Below, in pieces: positions 9,260 to 21,959 of a stretch of DNA of 64,000 nucleotides (position 1 is its first letter; each line of letters begins with the position of its first letter). A program made the position numbers and the translations under genes. Source of the stretch: Seriola aureovittata. Lineage: Eukaryota > Chordata > Actinopteri > Carangiformes > Carangidae. The notes under the pieces were generated by a model. The model was given only the letters and a program-made list of their open reading frames with translations, ran no database searches and was not told the origin of the DNA. Location of the stretch: the NCBI RefSeq assembly GCF_021018895.1, contig NC_079380.1:5246236-5310235 (forward strand). The letters are read 5' to 3'.

Positions 9260-10680
9260 CAAACAGGACACATTCTTGCCTGTTGTGCATGAGTGCTAAA
9301 TACAATATCTGCAAATTAGTATACAGTTTGTGTGTGTGTGTGTGTGTGTGTTGTGCTGTCCTTATTCTCAAGGTATGACCAGGGGTGCTCTTATGGGCTC
9401 AAATAGTTGTATACACAAGAGGAACCCAAAAGCATTTGACTTACACAGGCTGTACCCGAAGTCGGTGCTGAGGGTATCGATTATGCCATGAAAACCTCAG
9501 TCAAGTCTTAGACATGGAAGCTCTAATATTTCCAATTCCAACTTCAAAAATGAGAAGAACCAGAATAATAACAGTGACTGCAGCTGCCTGAAAAGAAAGA
9601 GAGAAATAATGAAAATAGAACGAAGGGGCAGAGAGGAGAGGGTCCAAAAAGGATTTTTTTTTTTCAATTATTAAAGGGAGAATAAAGAGAGACACATTAA
9701 GGCATATGGAAAGAGAGCCATGAACACTTTTATAGAGTGTAGGAAAGTGTGAGGTTAAATTAGAGAGGAGGAACAGCAGCATATGTCCTAGAGGAGGAAT
9801 ACCGCCTTACGAAAGTGAAGTCGTTCATCATCTGTAACCTTGCCAAGACACAGGACTGACTCCCAGAGATCTGAAAGAAAGGGATGACGACAACAACAAC
9901 AACACAGTCTCATTGGGCCAGTTCATAAACACTGTTACAATCCCCAAGCAGCCCAGTCAAACTTAGAAAAGCCTTGTTTTTATGTACCAGTGGGAGCCAG
10001 AGATAAGTAGAGGGCTCATATAGCATAAAAAGATTTCTACAGATTTATGAGGCCCTGGCACAGTGAGCTATTGATCCCTTTCCCCCATGTGAACAAGTCG
10101 AAGGAGAGTGGAGGCCACTGCAAACCTCAGAATGGTTTACTTGCATTTTTCATTTTTTGGGTTGTAGGTTGTGCTTATTTTCAGTGTGACTTACTGTAAA
10201 GTGAAGAATAAAAGATTACTAGAATCACTGTTATCAAGGGCAGCGACAGAGGGTCCGGCAATGTGAAGAGTAGAATTGTAGACAGCTTTTTATTGAAAAT
10301 ACTGTAATTTTTCAGTGTCTGTAGAAGATCCTGAACAACAGGGCATTGTGACTGGGAGGGTTTCCTGTGGTTTGGTTTTTCAAGTCTCATTTTCGGTCAT
10401 TTGAGAAAAAATCCATTTGCTTGTCCCTCCGTTGTGTCTGGGTGGCAACAGAAGTCTTGGCAACATACATCAGTGGGGGAGTGAGTGCTTGTTTTGAATT
10501 GGGATTTACAGAAACAGTTCTTTAAGTAAGTAAAATTGTCTGTTTTAGGCTAATGTTTGCGCCTCTGTCCTGCTTCATTGGTACTTTGGCAAGTTTACAT
10601 TGAAACCAAGCCAAACACGTTATCTGATATGGCATTACAAACACACTGGTTAGTCCTCATTCCAAATGATTTGCTCTTAT
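9260..10680. other. intergenic, no gene seen
   Basis: Contains a (GT)n run at 9331-9350, a purine-rich stretch at 9585-9780 (responsible for the long minus-strand ORF there) and a short CAA run near 9890. No exon-like sequence. Confidence 0.5.
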
Positions 10681-10685
10681 CTAAA

Positions 10686-10775
10686 GTTAAAGGAGCTATT
10701 TGTAAGTTTTGCAATTGCTACATAGCCACCGTTAGCATTAACAGCTGTTTACTCACAAGTCTAGAAAAAATGTGA
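10686..10775 (+). mobile_element. possible MITE left end
   Basis: TTAAAGGAGCTATTTGTAAG followed by GCCACCGTTAGCATTAAC resembles the start of fish foldback elements whose ends read TTAAAGGTGCTATATGTAAG. Right end not identified; the GTTAGCGCCACC stretch near 11373 may belong to it. Confidence 0.35.
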
Positions 10776-11399
10776 GATTAGCATCAAACTTCATTCCTTT
10801 ACCATTAGCTGTGTCCAGCTGTGGAAAGCAACACAAGTGTTAAGACTTGTCTGCATGTCTTTTCTTCTACTGAAGTTAGCATGCTAAATAGCTAGCGCTA
10901 GTGCCTTTACTTTCCAATAGCGATTCCCTGTACCCAACGATCAGCATGATCAGTACCACAGCATCCTGTCAATAAATGTTAAAAGTATTCAAAGAAATAT
11001 AGCATTTTCATCGTCGTCGCCAACATCATTAAAGTCATCATCACCGTGAACAACACCACCAATAAAAACAAAAGCAGCAACAACGACAAAATAACAAATA
11101 GAACCATCGATCACGCCTCTGCAGAGCGGCAGGTCATGGGCTGCAGCTTTGCCTAATAGAGGCACTACATTAACTGCTGGCAAGTTTTGACAGATCCAAT
11201 TAGAATGAGCGCCATACCTCTGCCACTGCCTTGCCCTCCAAGCAACTCTCACACATGCAGCTCTAAGGTAACATGGCATCCACGCTACTCCAGTTCATCC
11301 ATGGTCTCACTAGACACTTTGGTTGTCCTTTGTCGTATCACAGGGAACTTCATAACTAGACCAAGTAGCAGTTAGCGCCACCATCCAAACATGAATAGT

Positions 11400-14300
11400 T
11401 GTTTCTGTTGTTTTTCTTGGCTTTGGATATTCTCATAAAATTAATCATGCAGTGTTCATGTACAGTACATTACTACATTACTAGAGTCGTGTTTCCATGC
11501 TGAATACTTTTCATGCTGCCACCACACGCCCTTTTTCCGCATCCCTCAAAATGTCTATTCCTGTCTTTGGTAAAGCTGCTTTTCTCTCATCTATCCACAA
11601 ATGTCCAAATGATAGGTTTTGTGTCTAAGGAGAAAAGGGAGTCATGCTTCACAAGACAGAACACAGCAAAACATCTGACTCCTGCCAAGGAGAGGAAACA
11701 AAGCAGGCTCATTTTTGCAAAATCTATTCTTTTGTCCTCATCTGAGGCCTGCTTTCTTTGTGTACCCTTCACTCTCCCTCCATCCGCAGTCCTCCCTCTC
11801 AATTATTCCTGAGAAACAACGTACTTGTCAATCTTTTCCTTTTCAATAGCTAATAGTCCATCTATCCCCCTCTGCCCAACAGTCAAGCCAATTAATTCGA
11901 TCAAGCTGTTGAAAGTCATTTTCAGTCGCAGCGGGAGGGCAGTGCCAGACTGAGAGCGCTGACTCACTATATCCATTGTTAAGAGAGGAACAACAAGGAG
12001 TAAACCAAGGTAAATTAGCCTGAATGGATCCAGAAGTAATTTTATATCTGTACCGTTCAATTATGTTTTTGTGTGCATTATTTCCCTGTTATTTCTGCCC
12101 TATCACAGTACATGTATGCATGTGCACATGGTGGTTCACTTTTGCAGCTACATTCAGTGTAAAACGTGGCTGGACGTTGGCATGAATGTCTTGTCAGTGT
12201 GAATACTAGAGGAAAACCTACAAGATTATGAGAAATTATGTTTTCAGTCTATAGCATGGACTTGACATGAGTGTGTAGTTGTACCATACCTGTACTCCCT
12301 ACATTTCTTGCTTGTAGAAATTAATTGAGCTCTCTGGAAACATTTTCCACTTCTCAGTCTGTTCTGTCTGAACAGCTTTTCTTTTACTTCCTCAAATGCA
12401 AACCTCTGAGAAGATGGAACCTCCGTCACAAGTGCATTGAAAGATGATGAGTTGTCCAAATTCTGTTGAACGAAATTTGTGTGTGAATGATTTTTTTTTT
12501 TTTTTTTTTTGCTGATGTGAGCTATCAAACCCCTCATGCAGGCCTTTGATGTAGCTCTCCATTGTCTTGCAGAGCTGCAGGAAATTGAAAGGGAAGATCA
12601 GGGGAGCGTTAGTGAAGGGGAGAAGAGGTGGAGGACGGGAGTGACGCGCAGCACGTCAGGGTTTTCTGGGACACAGCACACGGAAATGAACTAGCCTTGC
12701 ATGACCTGCAGGAGCACGCTCTCAAAGTGCGAGGATATTCAGAGCAAGAGAGGCAAGAACAGTTGTTTTAGAAAACACAAGAGATCAAATAAGTGATTTT
12801 CTTTTTTTCTCCTTCACTAAAAGGACTCGGGGCACAAATCCAGGTTTAATATTTCTGCAGCATCCTTCCATCCCATTGTTTGCTTGTATTGAATTGGTTT
12901 GTAGTGTGTCTTTGGCTGTTTAGGTGAGTTTGATTGTTTGTTTGTTTGTTTGTTTGATGTCTTGGAGAGTGGGGGAGGGGGGGGGGGGTAGAGCACAGCC
13001 TAACCCGGCGGGGGAGAGTTTAGCTCAAAAAGGCATCGCTCCTTGACTCTACCTCCCTCATTCAAAATGGCCGCCACTTTCTCCAACTGTTTAGGGGATT
13101 TTGTTTGCTGAATCTGCTTAATCTGTTGTCAGAGTTGATGATGGTGTTGTTTGTGGTAGCATAGGCAAGATAAAGAAAATAGTCGTGGTGTGAGGAGCAG
13201 TGATGGCTGGCATTAGGGGAGTGACTCTGGGACGCCAGTGATCACTGTCTAGCCTCCTGGAGGTGTCGTGGGACCAACTAGACGAAACACTGGTGAAAGG
13301 AGGTTCCCACCTGATGACCCCAAAGACATGTTAGTTATCACTGCTCATTAGTCTGTACAGCTAAATTAATAGTTATCATAGGACATGTTAAGCTTAGGGA
13401 GCTATTCACTGAGTCTGGTCCATTTTCTGTAGCACAAGCTTTGTGTTTATCTTAAATCCAAGCCCACGCCGCCTCTCACCGCTGCATCCAAAGCTCGATT
13501 CTAATTCAGAGAAAATATTAAACCTTTGGAGAATCGCACAAAAATCACTTGCTCAGTCTCCCTCGAGTGTTGAAAGAGTAAAGTTTTAATGTGACCAGAA
13601 TTTGATTTGAAGCTCTCAGTGACTTCAAGAAGGGAGAGAGGCTTCTTTTCTCTAAATGTCATTCTTTTCAACACTGTAAGTGCTTTCTCCCTGTCTGTCA
13701 ATTGGAAACACACTTCCCCATATTTCTTCCCGCGCTGATAAATTATAATGACAGTGCAAACAGGCTGGTTCAGGTTGGGGAGTACAAAGTGGTTGTAGGC
13801 AAGGTTAATAAGTCCATTTCTGCTCTTTAGTGATGCCTGGGAAGTGAAATTAGCATTTTATTTTAACATGGCTGTCACATATTTTTGTGATTATATTTGA
13901 ATATTTCAACCATATTTCAAGATGTGATTAGTATAGGTTTGTCCATTAATGGCTGTAAATACTGAAAACATGGTGTTCCTCTTGTTATATCTGATTAGCC
14001 TAAATTTAAACTGGAGATGTTGTTTTTGTCCTAATAGATATGAACAACTTGTTCGGCGGTCCGTTACATCAAATTGACAGATAAGCAGTGGAGGAGTGCA
14101 GTTCATTTTTCCCCCCCACTATTGTGCTAAGGTAGAGTAGAGGCGGAGGTGGGAAGTGTGATGTGCAACGTGGCAGGTCAGACACGGGAAAGTGGGTTTG
14201 CTCTGGCGGGAAATGGCTATTTACGTAGCTGAAAATGGAGTGGGCCTTTCTGACATTTTCATAGCCCTGCAGGCAAGAGTAACCTTCAGCAGAAAACAGA

Positions 14301-15184
14301 ACGATTAAAGAAACAGGAGGGGGAGATAGAAGGGGGGGGGGGGGCAGAGCGAGAGGTGGGGCAGAAAGCAGAGGAAGTGATTGCATGGGAGAGTTTGAAA
14401 ATTACTGGAAACTGAGTTTGGTAGAGGGGGCGCGGAGAGGGAAATAAAGATGGACAGACATAGACAAAATTATTTGGAGGTCATGGGAAGGTGTGAGAGG
14501 AGAATAAAGAGTACAGAGATGGGCAGGTAAAATCAAGAAAATAAAGAATAATGGAGCGTAATGCTGGACAAGGTTAACAGAATACTTGCATCTAATCTTC
14601 AACAATAACATTTAATATACAACATATTTTCTGCCTTTTTGGAACAGCTTTACACCTTGTTGCACCTCTTAAGCATTTCTATCGAACCATGCAAATCATT
14701 CAGCCTTGAAATGTCTGTGCTGATGTGACATGACAGAGAAATTATGCATGTATAAATCATAATGGCCAACCACACCAGCTCTAGTTAATATTTCAGTCTT
14801 CAATAAGCTTGACATGGTAATGGGCACCATAAAGTGTCCTCTTCCCTATTATTGTCTTGTGTGAGTGAACAACTGAATACAACCAGGTATCTGCATCAAT
14901 TACTTGTGTCACACCGCGTTACCTCAACTTTCAATCACACGTGCAGTCGAGGTTTGCAGATTTCTGCGGTATAATGAAACCATGTTAGAAAAGGACTTTT
15001 TAATTGTGAACAAATAACAATAAACAATACTCTATTGGTAGATGCTAGTGGCCACTCTCTGTATTAAATGACTACTCATTGTTGAAAAGTATATAAGTTC
15101 TCAAAACCAGATATATTCTGTGCTTATAATTAAGGGACATGAAGGCTGGTGTCGTCATACGTCCATCCAGCATGCACTGGATAA
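11400..15184. other. intergenic, no gene seen
   Basis: No coding exon recognised. Low-complexity features are a poly-T tract at 12490-12511, (GTTT)n at 12934-12955, G-rich runs at 12968-12988 and 14331-14343, and purine-rich 14280-14470. AAAATGGCCGCC near 13064 is a YY1-like motif, isolated here. Confidence 0.5.
12490..12511. repeat. poly-T tract
   Basis: About 21 T residues. Confidence 0.95.
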
Positions 15185-15300
15185 GACTAAGAGTCGACAG
15201 CCATGTTAGCAGCTCTGTGAGGCTGCACACACACTGATGCTTTGAGCTAAATGCAAACATTGCTCACTAGGACAATTGTAGCATGGTAATGTTAAAAAGG
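15185..15300 (+). mobile_element. dispersed repeat 'GCTAGCAGCTC', copy 2 (partial)
   Basis: GTCGACAGCCATGTTAGCAG then CTCTGTGAGGCTGC, and GTAGCATGGTAATGTT at the end, match the 5' part of the copy at 5690. The 3' half is missing. Confidence 0.5.
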
Positions 15301-15643
15301 ATGTCTTATGTGTATATGCTGCGAGTTTGACTCAGACCCTTTCATTATTTCTTGTGATCATCATTCACTGGCAGACATTTCAAAAGACTGGTCGGATGCT
15401 TCAACTTGATGTATTATTTGAAATTTGTTAGTGATGTGGTTGTTTATTCACCCGGTGGTGAGACTTTTTCTGTTGGAATCTGAACTGATTTGTTCATGAA
15501 AGTCTTCAAATGTTCATATGAACTGACTTCAGCAGCATCAGTAGGTCTGTTGTTTGTATTGCCAGCACTAGATAAGGCACCTGACTCACGCTGGGTGCTG
15601 TAAACTCTTGTGTGCGGCTGTAAAATACTGTTCTTTTTCTTCT

Positions 15644-16282
15644 GTGGCTGGTTTCACAGAGGTATTTTAGACTGGTCTGTAGTGTTGGTCCACTCTTCAT
15701 TTCATAGATAAATCTACTGCAAATCAGACTGTTTCATAAAAATAAAGACTGACTAATTTTAAGCCAAAAATATTAAAATCTTACCCCCAGGCTAACTGAA
15801 GTTTAAGACCAGTGTTACCATGGCAACATGGTAATCAGTGACACCTGCGCTGACCAATAGCACCAGTTAACAAAAAACAGGAAAATATGGCTCATAATTT
15901 GTGGTTTGCTAACATTGTTATGGAGAGAGCAACAAGAAGGAGGACAGAGTTTTTAGAGACAGCACCGTTTTTTTTTTTTCCAAATCAGACTTTTCTTTTT
16001 ATTGTTTCACTCTTCTAGTAAAATGTCTTTGTCACTGTTGAATTCTTCCAAAAGACAAACATTTTCTGGAGTAAACAGAGCTGATGGTTGGATGTGGTTC
16101 CTTGGTCAGAAATTTTTTTTTATATTGAAAAAAAGTCCCAGAATTCATTGTACCACAGTCCAGCTTAAGATAGTCAAGAACTAAACTGCTTTGTGCAGCA
16201 GATGAATTCAGACGTCCGTCTGAGGTCTGACTATTTGTTACATTTAAGCCACAGTCAAAGTCTGTCTTTGTGAAACCGGCCC
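15644..16282. mobile_element. non-autonomous DNA transposon with GGCYGGTTTCAC ends
   Basis: The left end reads TGGCTGGTTTCACAGA and the reverse complement of the right end GGGCCGGTTTCACAAAGACA, so the termini are inverted copies. The interior right part TTTAAGCCACAGTCAAAGTC is typical of fish elements with GGGGCCGGTTTC ends. Length about 640 bp, no transposase seen. Target duplication not resolved. Confidence 0.6.
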
Positions 16283-16479
16283 CTGGTGTTTGTTTTGGCG
16301 GGTGGCAAAGACCTTTTTGTTTCACTACTGTCTGGTGTGTGAGTGTTAACTCTCGCCTGAGTGAACGACGCTCACGTTCATTAGCAGCAAACAGATATGT
16401 TCAGTTCCTCGTTCACCAAAAAATGAGCATGTTCAATGAACAGCGCTCATTTAGCGCCTTCATGCACAACACTGGTAAT

Positions 16480-16885
16480 GGTTACCATGTTCACCATCTT
16501 AGATTAGCATTTTATCATGTTAATATATTAGAATAAACATAGTATTTTAGCAAGTGTGCAGCCGAGGCTGATGGGAATGTTATTCATTTTCGGTTATAAC
16601 CAAAAATATTTGACAAATTTAAATATGTACTGATCATTAGAGGAAGCATTAAATTAATCACCAAAGTTATTAGAATTCATTCTGAGGTTGATATTATTGG
16701 CTGTTCCAAAAGTCATTACAATCCAATAGTCATTCAGCTTTTACTCAACACCACAAATGTCAATATCTTGGTGGCGCTACAGGAAAAGTCATCCTCTGGG
16801 TACTATTAATGGCTGCACAAAGTTGAATTGCAATCCATGTCATAGCTAATGAGATATTTCAGACTGACAGACCGCCACTGCCATG
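16480..16885 (+). mobile_element. dispersed repeat 'GCTAGCAGCTC', copy 3
   Basis: ATCACCAAAGTTATTAGAAT followed by TCATTCTGAGG, then CACAAATGTCAATATCTTGG, TGGCGCTACAGGAAAAGTCA and GAGATATTTCAGACTGACAG. This is the 3' half of the family; two internal near-repeats are typical. Confidence 0.65.
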
Positions 16886-16911
16886 CACAGAGCCATACCG
16901 CTAGCATGGCT

Positions 16912-17075
16912 AAAAAGCAGGATAACACCCTGGCGAGTTGCTTGTCCATCACAAGGCCACCACATAGACAAACACAGCCCACAGGCCAATTTAGAGTTTC
17001 CACTTAATTCAGCCTGCATATCTTCAGACTGTGGAAGGAAACCCAAGCATAAACCCATGGAAACATAGCAAGAAA
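16912..17075 (-). mobile_element. tRNA-derived SINE 3' part (family of 21920-23120)
   Basis: The reverse complement reads GTTTCCTTCCACAGTCTGAA, ATATGCAGGCTGAATTAAG, CTCTAAATTGGCC, then TTGTGATGGACAAGCAACTC and GCCAGGGTGTTATCCTGC. This is the order of the fish SINE body whose head is GGCGGCACGGTGG. The 5' head is missing. It abuts the repeat ending at 16885. Confidence 0.65.
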
Positions 17076-17079
17076 GTAA

Positions 17080-19240
17080 AACACCAAAACAAAACATCAG
17101 ATCAAAAATATTATTACTGTGTGAAAATGTTTTGAATTGCAATTACAGGCAGCATGTGGATATCTCTTTGTATGTTCTGGCCTCTTTCTATGTAACACCT
17201 CTCCTCCGACTCATTTCCTGATGAAAATGTTTAACTTAGTAGTTGTTACTACACTGTTTTGCTGGATGAGAACTTATCACATGATGATCAGACAAAAAGA
17301 ATTGAGGAGAAACTGGGAGAAAGTAAATGACTTCCATGTGGCTGTGTAGCCAGAAGAGGGCTGATCATATCAGTAGATGCAGCTAATAGGCCCTGATTAT
17401 GAGCAGCCTCATTTCGTACAAATTAGTCTTTTGCTGAGCTGCGAAGAGTGCTAGAGTATATTATTTTTCTTTTATGCACGGTTTTTCTTTTGTAGTACAA
17501 CATTGTCTCCATAATGAGAAACTTGGTGAAGACACAAATGTGTTCAACTTATCTTTGCATTTTCTTTCCTGTAAATCTGTCTCTCTGTAATTAAGTGAGG
17601 CTGTGGGTTCATGAGCTAAGACTGTTTCATTACTTTTGAATAGGCCAAGATGGGCTGATATGGGTGCGAATGAGATATCAATATGTGCACTGTTATTTGA
17701 GTATTAATTTTATTCTACCATTCGCTGCATTCACTATCCTCCCAAGGCTTTTTCAAAGAGATCATATGGTGATTCACTTACTCCTGTTGAGGCAAAACTT
17801 TGGTTTATTTTAAGCTTTAGCTACGAGTTTAGATTGGTTAAACATGAAATATCAAGAATTCCCTGTATTATTGAAATAAAATATTAGTCATCTTATTGAA
17901 ATCAATAAACAGCCATCTAATAATGGCCAGAAAGATGGAGTGAACACAAGTGCTTTATGGTTTATTGACCATTGGAGAGTTTACAGTGCAACAGAGAAGA
18001 GGTGTGAAGATGGCTGCCGCATGCCACTGTGACAATTTGACCTGTTGAGACCCGGTCAGCAGTCATCTATAATGTAGTTTAAAGAGTATAAATGCGTCAG
18101 TTTTTACTCAGTGAAGTGCTTCTCTGGACTCTCATGCAGGGGTCATTGCCCAGACCCAGAAGATGAGCAGTTCGTAGCTGCGTTTAGATTACTCTCAGCC
18201 GACCGAATACAATAAACCATTTCCAGACTGTAGAAATATGCTCACATAAGCTATACATACCAGAGGGTGAGTGTCCTGGTGAACTGACAGTGGTTCAGCT
18301 CAGCGGCAGACTCCTCTGAGTAAAAGGTGTGGGAATAGTCATTCCTACTTATTAATATGTATAGCTTTTGCTTCCTCGTTACTCCCTGTGGAATAGAAGT
18401 CTGATAGTGTGTAGTGGTAGTGTGAGAGCTCGGAGACTTTGCTCCTCCGTTTGGTGCTGTGTCCCCCTCGCTTGGAAAAATTCCATGAAAGTCACTTGCA
18501 GCTCTGGGAGGTTAATTGCCAAGTTATAAATCACACAAGACAGTTGGGCTATGGGTGCTGTTGGCGTATGGTGGCAGTAACTCATGTTATGACAGAAGAC
18601 AAAATCCTACAGTATGTCGGGTTTGTCATTTAATGCACTAATATTAATATAGGGGATCTCCGTTTATTGTGACAAAAGAGATCAGTAGTAAAATCCTCCG
18701 GTCAATTGGGAACATGTAATTTAGCTCCTACACAGATTAAATAACACAATATGTTAGTGTACTACACAATAAATTTAAGATAGCAATTCAGGTCATGAAT
18801 GTAATTTAACAGAAAGGCTAAAACACGGCAAGTTCTCTGATCGTTATGTTGTTGCTTACCGCTCCCTGAAGTGGGCCCACAACAGCAAAGAGGGGGGAGG
18901 TAAAGGCGGGAGACCCCTCTTCATAGTGGAGACTCTGGAGGGCTAACATGTCATACTATAACTATTAACACACATTTTGTTTAATTATAATAAATACATA
19001 TTACTGCTGTATAATTGACTCTATTACTCAGGTAAATAGGACCTGATGAAGTCATGTAATTTTAGTCACATTGAAACCCTTGTGTGATGTGTAAAGGTTT
19101 ATAGTGTGCATACTAATCCAATCAGTGCACATCTGCCTTCAAACACTTAACGCATTCATTTCAAAATACTGATGAGTTTGTTGAAGGTGCTCATCCAAAA
19201 TTCATTGTGTCAATTTAGAAATATCGGCAGTTATTGTAAA
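17080..19240. other. intergenic, no gene seen
   Basis: No exon or recognised repeat. A stretch at 17350-17450 with several TAATAG/ATTAG-type motifs and 18840-18950 (GC-richer) stand out slightly from the AT-rich background. Confidence 0.45.
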
Positions 19241-19246
19241 TCTTTT

Positions 19247-19576
19247 TATGCCTCTGCGCCAGCGACAGCCAGGCCATTATGTTTTCAATTTGTCTGTCCC
19301 TCCTTTTGTACCATTCTCTTGAACGCAACATCTCAGTAATGCTGTGAGGAAATTTCTTCACATTTCGCATAAACGTTTACATGGACTCAAGGACAAAGTG
19401 ATTAGATTTTGGAGGTCAAAGGTCAAGGTCACTGTAACCGCATGAATCAGGTTTTTAGCCATAACCAAGCAATTCACACAGCAATTATGACAAAATTTCA
19501 CACAAATGGTTAATATTATATATGATTCTGGATGAACAGAATGTAACCTGAAACTAGTCTGAGTGGCGGAGGCATA
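19247..19576. mobile_element. 330-bp MITE with TATGCCTC ends, best copy
   Basis: The left end is TATGCCTCTGCGCCA; the reverse complement of the right end is TATGCCTCCGCCA. The inner block GTCAAAGGTCAAGGTCAC, then ATTATGACAAAATTTCACAC and TAACCTGAAACTAGTCTGAG, recurs at 44565-44806 and 59775-59985. The flanking TA may be target duplication or part of the terminus. Confidence 0.65.
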
Positions 19577-19589
19577 CAACCACGAAGCA

Positions 19590-21510
19590 GTAATTCTATA
19601 AAAAGTAAGACCAAAAGATTTTAACAGTGCATACTATCAAGAAAAGCTGAAGCTGGTTGGAGTGAAACCACCACTGACCAACTGATACTTCTGTAATGAT
19701 GTTCTATAATTATTCGTATTGGATGGCATTACATCCATCATGTGCCACTAATAGTTTAGTAAATGTTTTTCTTGAAAGATCTTTTACCTACAATATTTGT
19801 TTAATGGTTGGAAAAATGTTGAGTTGAGTCTTAATTTATTAAAAAAAACATCAGTTGAACATTAAACTCTGAGCATCGAATGAATAAAATATGAAAATAG
19901 AATAAAAATTGGCACTGACTGAATATTTGATTTTTAATAAAATGCCAACATTGACCTCATATATCTTATATTATAACTAACTATGTAGATTTCTCCTTTT
20001 TTAATTTTCTGCACTTCTCTCATATCAAAGCAACAGCTTCCCCCCTCTCCATCTTCAGCAGTGATTCTTCATTTGGTAACTGTCAGTCATATATGAGTCT
20101 GTCCCACTGCAGGCATCTAGAATATTGATTTGACCTATATGGACAACTGAAGTCTGACTGACAGTGTCAGTGGTGCAGATTATCAAGCAATTTCTCTTCC
20201 AGGAAAAGGAAACTGTAACGAAGTGTCTTCTCCACTGAAACGTGTTTGTTTTGATGTGCCTTTGCTTTTTATCCTCTTACTTAAGTCAGTGTGCGGCCCG
20301 CTAATTTGTACCAGCCTATTTTGCCATAATTGCCTCGATGGCCAGCCAACGTAATGAGCTCAGTGGTAATCGCACTGGACCCTTCTAATTAAAACCAATG
20401 CCAAGGGCAAGTGACCATGAACGGGGCAACGGAGCTGTGCAAAAGTAAACCATAACTCATGTTGCAGTGGGTTATGGGATTTTAAGTGGGCTCCCATTTT
20501 TTTTTTATACAGAGCACATTAAATCCATGACTTATTTCCCTTTGAGCTCAGTGTGTTACAGTGCAGTAGCCAGGTATACAACAGTCACACTGGAGTGGCA
20601 CTTTCCACAGAGCCGTGAAATATCATTATTGAGAGCTGCCGTCATTCAGAATCAGGACTGAATGTGTAAAGAAAAAAGTGCTCCTTACAGTGGAGTGTTG
20701 CGTCTGTGAAAAGAAGGACATTTTACTATGAAGAGGAAAAACCTGCCCTCAGATACTGTCAAAGGACAGCACAGGACACAGCATCAAATGAGCCCAGAGT
20801 GTAAATTTGCTTTAAGATGCATGTATTTTTAAATGAAAGATAACAACAAGTCTTCTTCTTTTACAAAAGATGCAGAGTGAATCCTAGAGCTGCACACTGT
20901 TATAGAGAAGGTGAACACAAATGTGTGTAGAAATCCAAAGGAAATGTTGGATCTAAGTGGAGCCACTCAGCAGGACTTTTCCTGCATTCCTCTCCTTTTT
21001 TTTTTTTAACCTATCATTTCCATATTCCTGTTTTTCCTTCATATTCCCGCTACCCTCATGCTGAAGTTAATCAGCTGCCTGGAGTGTCATCGGTCCTTTG
21101 CCTGCTTTTCCTTTTGTTTTGCTCATGTCTGAATCTACTCACTCTGGTCCATCAAAGGCTCCATTTAAAGATGGGGTTTTAAAGTTCATGTTGAATGGAC
21201 ACAGCTTGGCACTTCAGTTGCTGTGGAAACCAGGTTGACGCATGGACAGGTTGTTGAGAACAGTGTGAGTGGGAGTGTGTGAGGCTATAGAGACCTGTCA
21301 AGATTTATGGATTTGCTGTACAGTTCTACAGACCTAGAGGTGATTTATTTATTTAAAGATTATACAGTATGTTTGTATGCAGATACAGAAAACACAAGAA
21401 GAAACACAAGTACATTAAATGCATTACATGGTAATAAATCATTTTCTGCCTTATTATTCTGACAGATGTTTATGACAAGACTTTATAATGTACATAAGTT
21501 ATATTTAATA
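19590..21510. other. intergenic, no gene seen
   Basis: AT-rich to 20020, then a more balanced, repeat-free stretch at 20285-20460 that could be a conserved non-coding element. A poly-T run lies at 20996-21007. No exon recognised. Confidence 0.45.
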
Positions 21511-21959
21511 TGGAACTTTAAAGGAATAGTTTGACATATTGCCCGGAATTAGATGAGAAGATTGATACCACTCTCATAAATAAATCTGAAGCAACAACCG
21601 ACAGCTGGGCTAACTTAGCTCAGCACAAAGACTTGAAACAGGGGGAAACAGCTAGCCTGGCTCTGTCCAAAAGGTAACAAAGTCCACCTTCCAGCACCTC
21701 TAAAGCTTGCTAATTAACTGATTATGCATCATTTGTTTAATTTGTTCAAAAACTAAAGGGTAAAAACAATTTCTGTTTCATGGGGTGTTAAGTACTAGAC
21801 TTATTTCTTGGCCAGGAGAAGTCTCTATGAAGTGACTGGTCCCGGCCAAGAAATAGTCAGACTTACCCTAACCCCCAGTAAAACTGCAAATACTAATTTT
21901 GACACATTGGATTTTTGTACAAGGCGACACGGTGGGACAGTGGTTATCACTGTTGCTTT

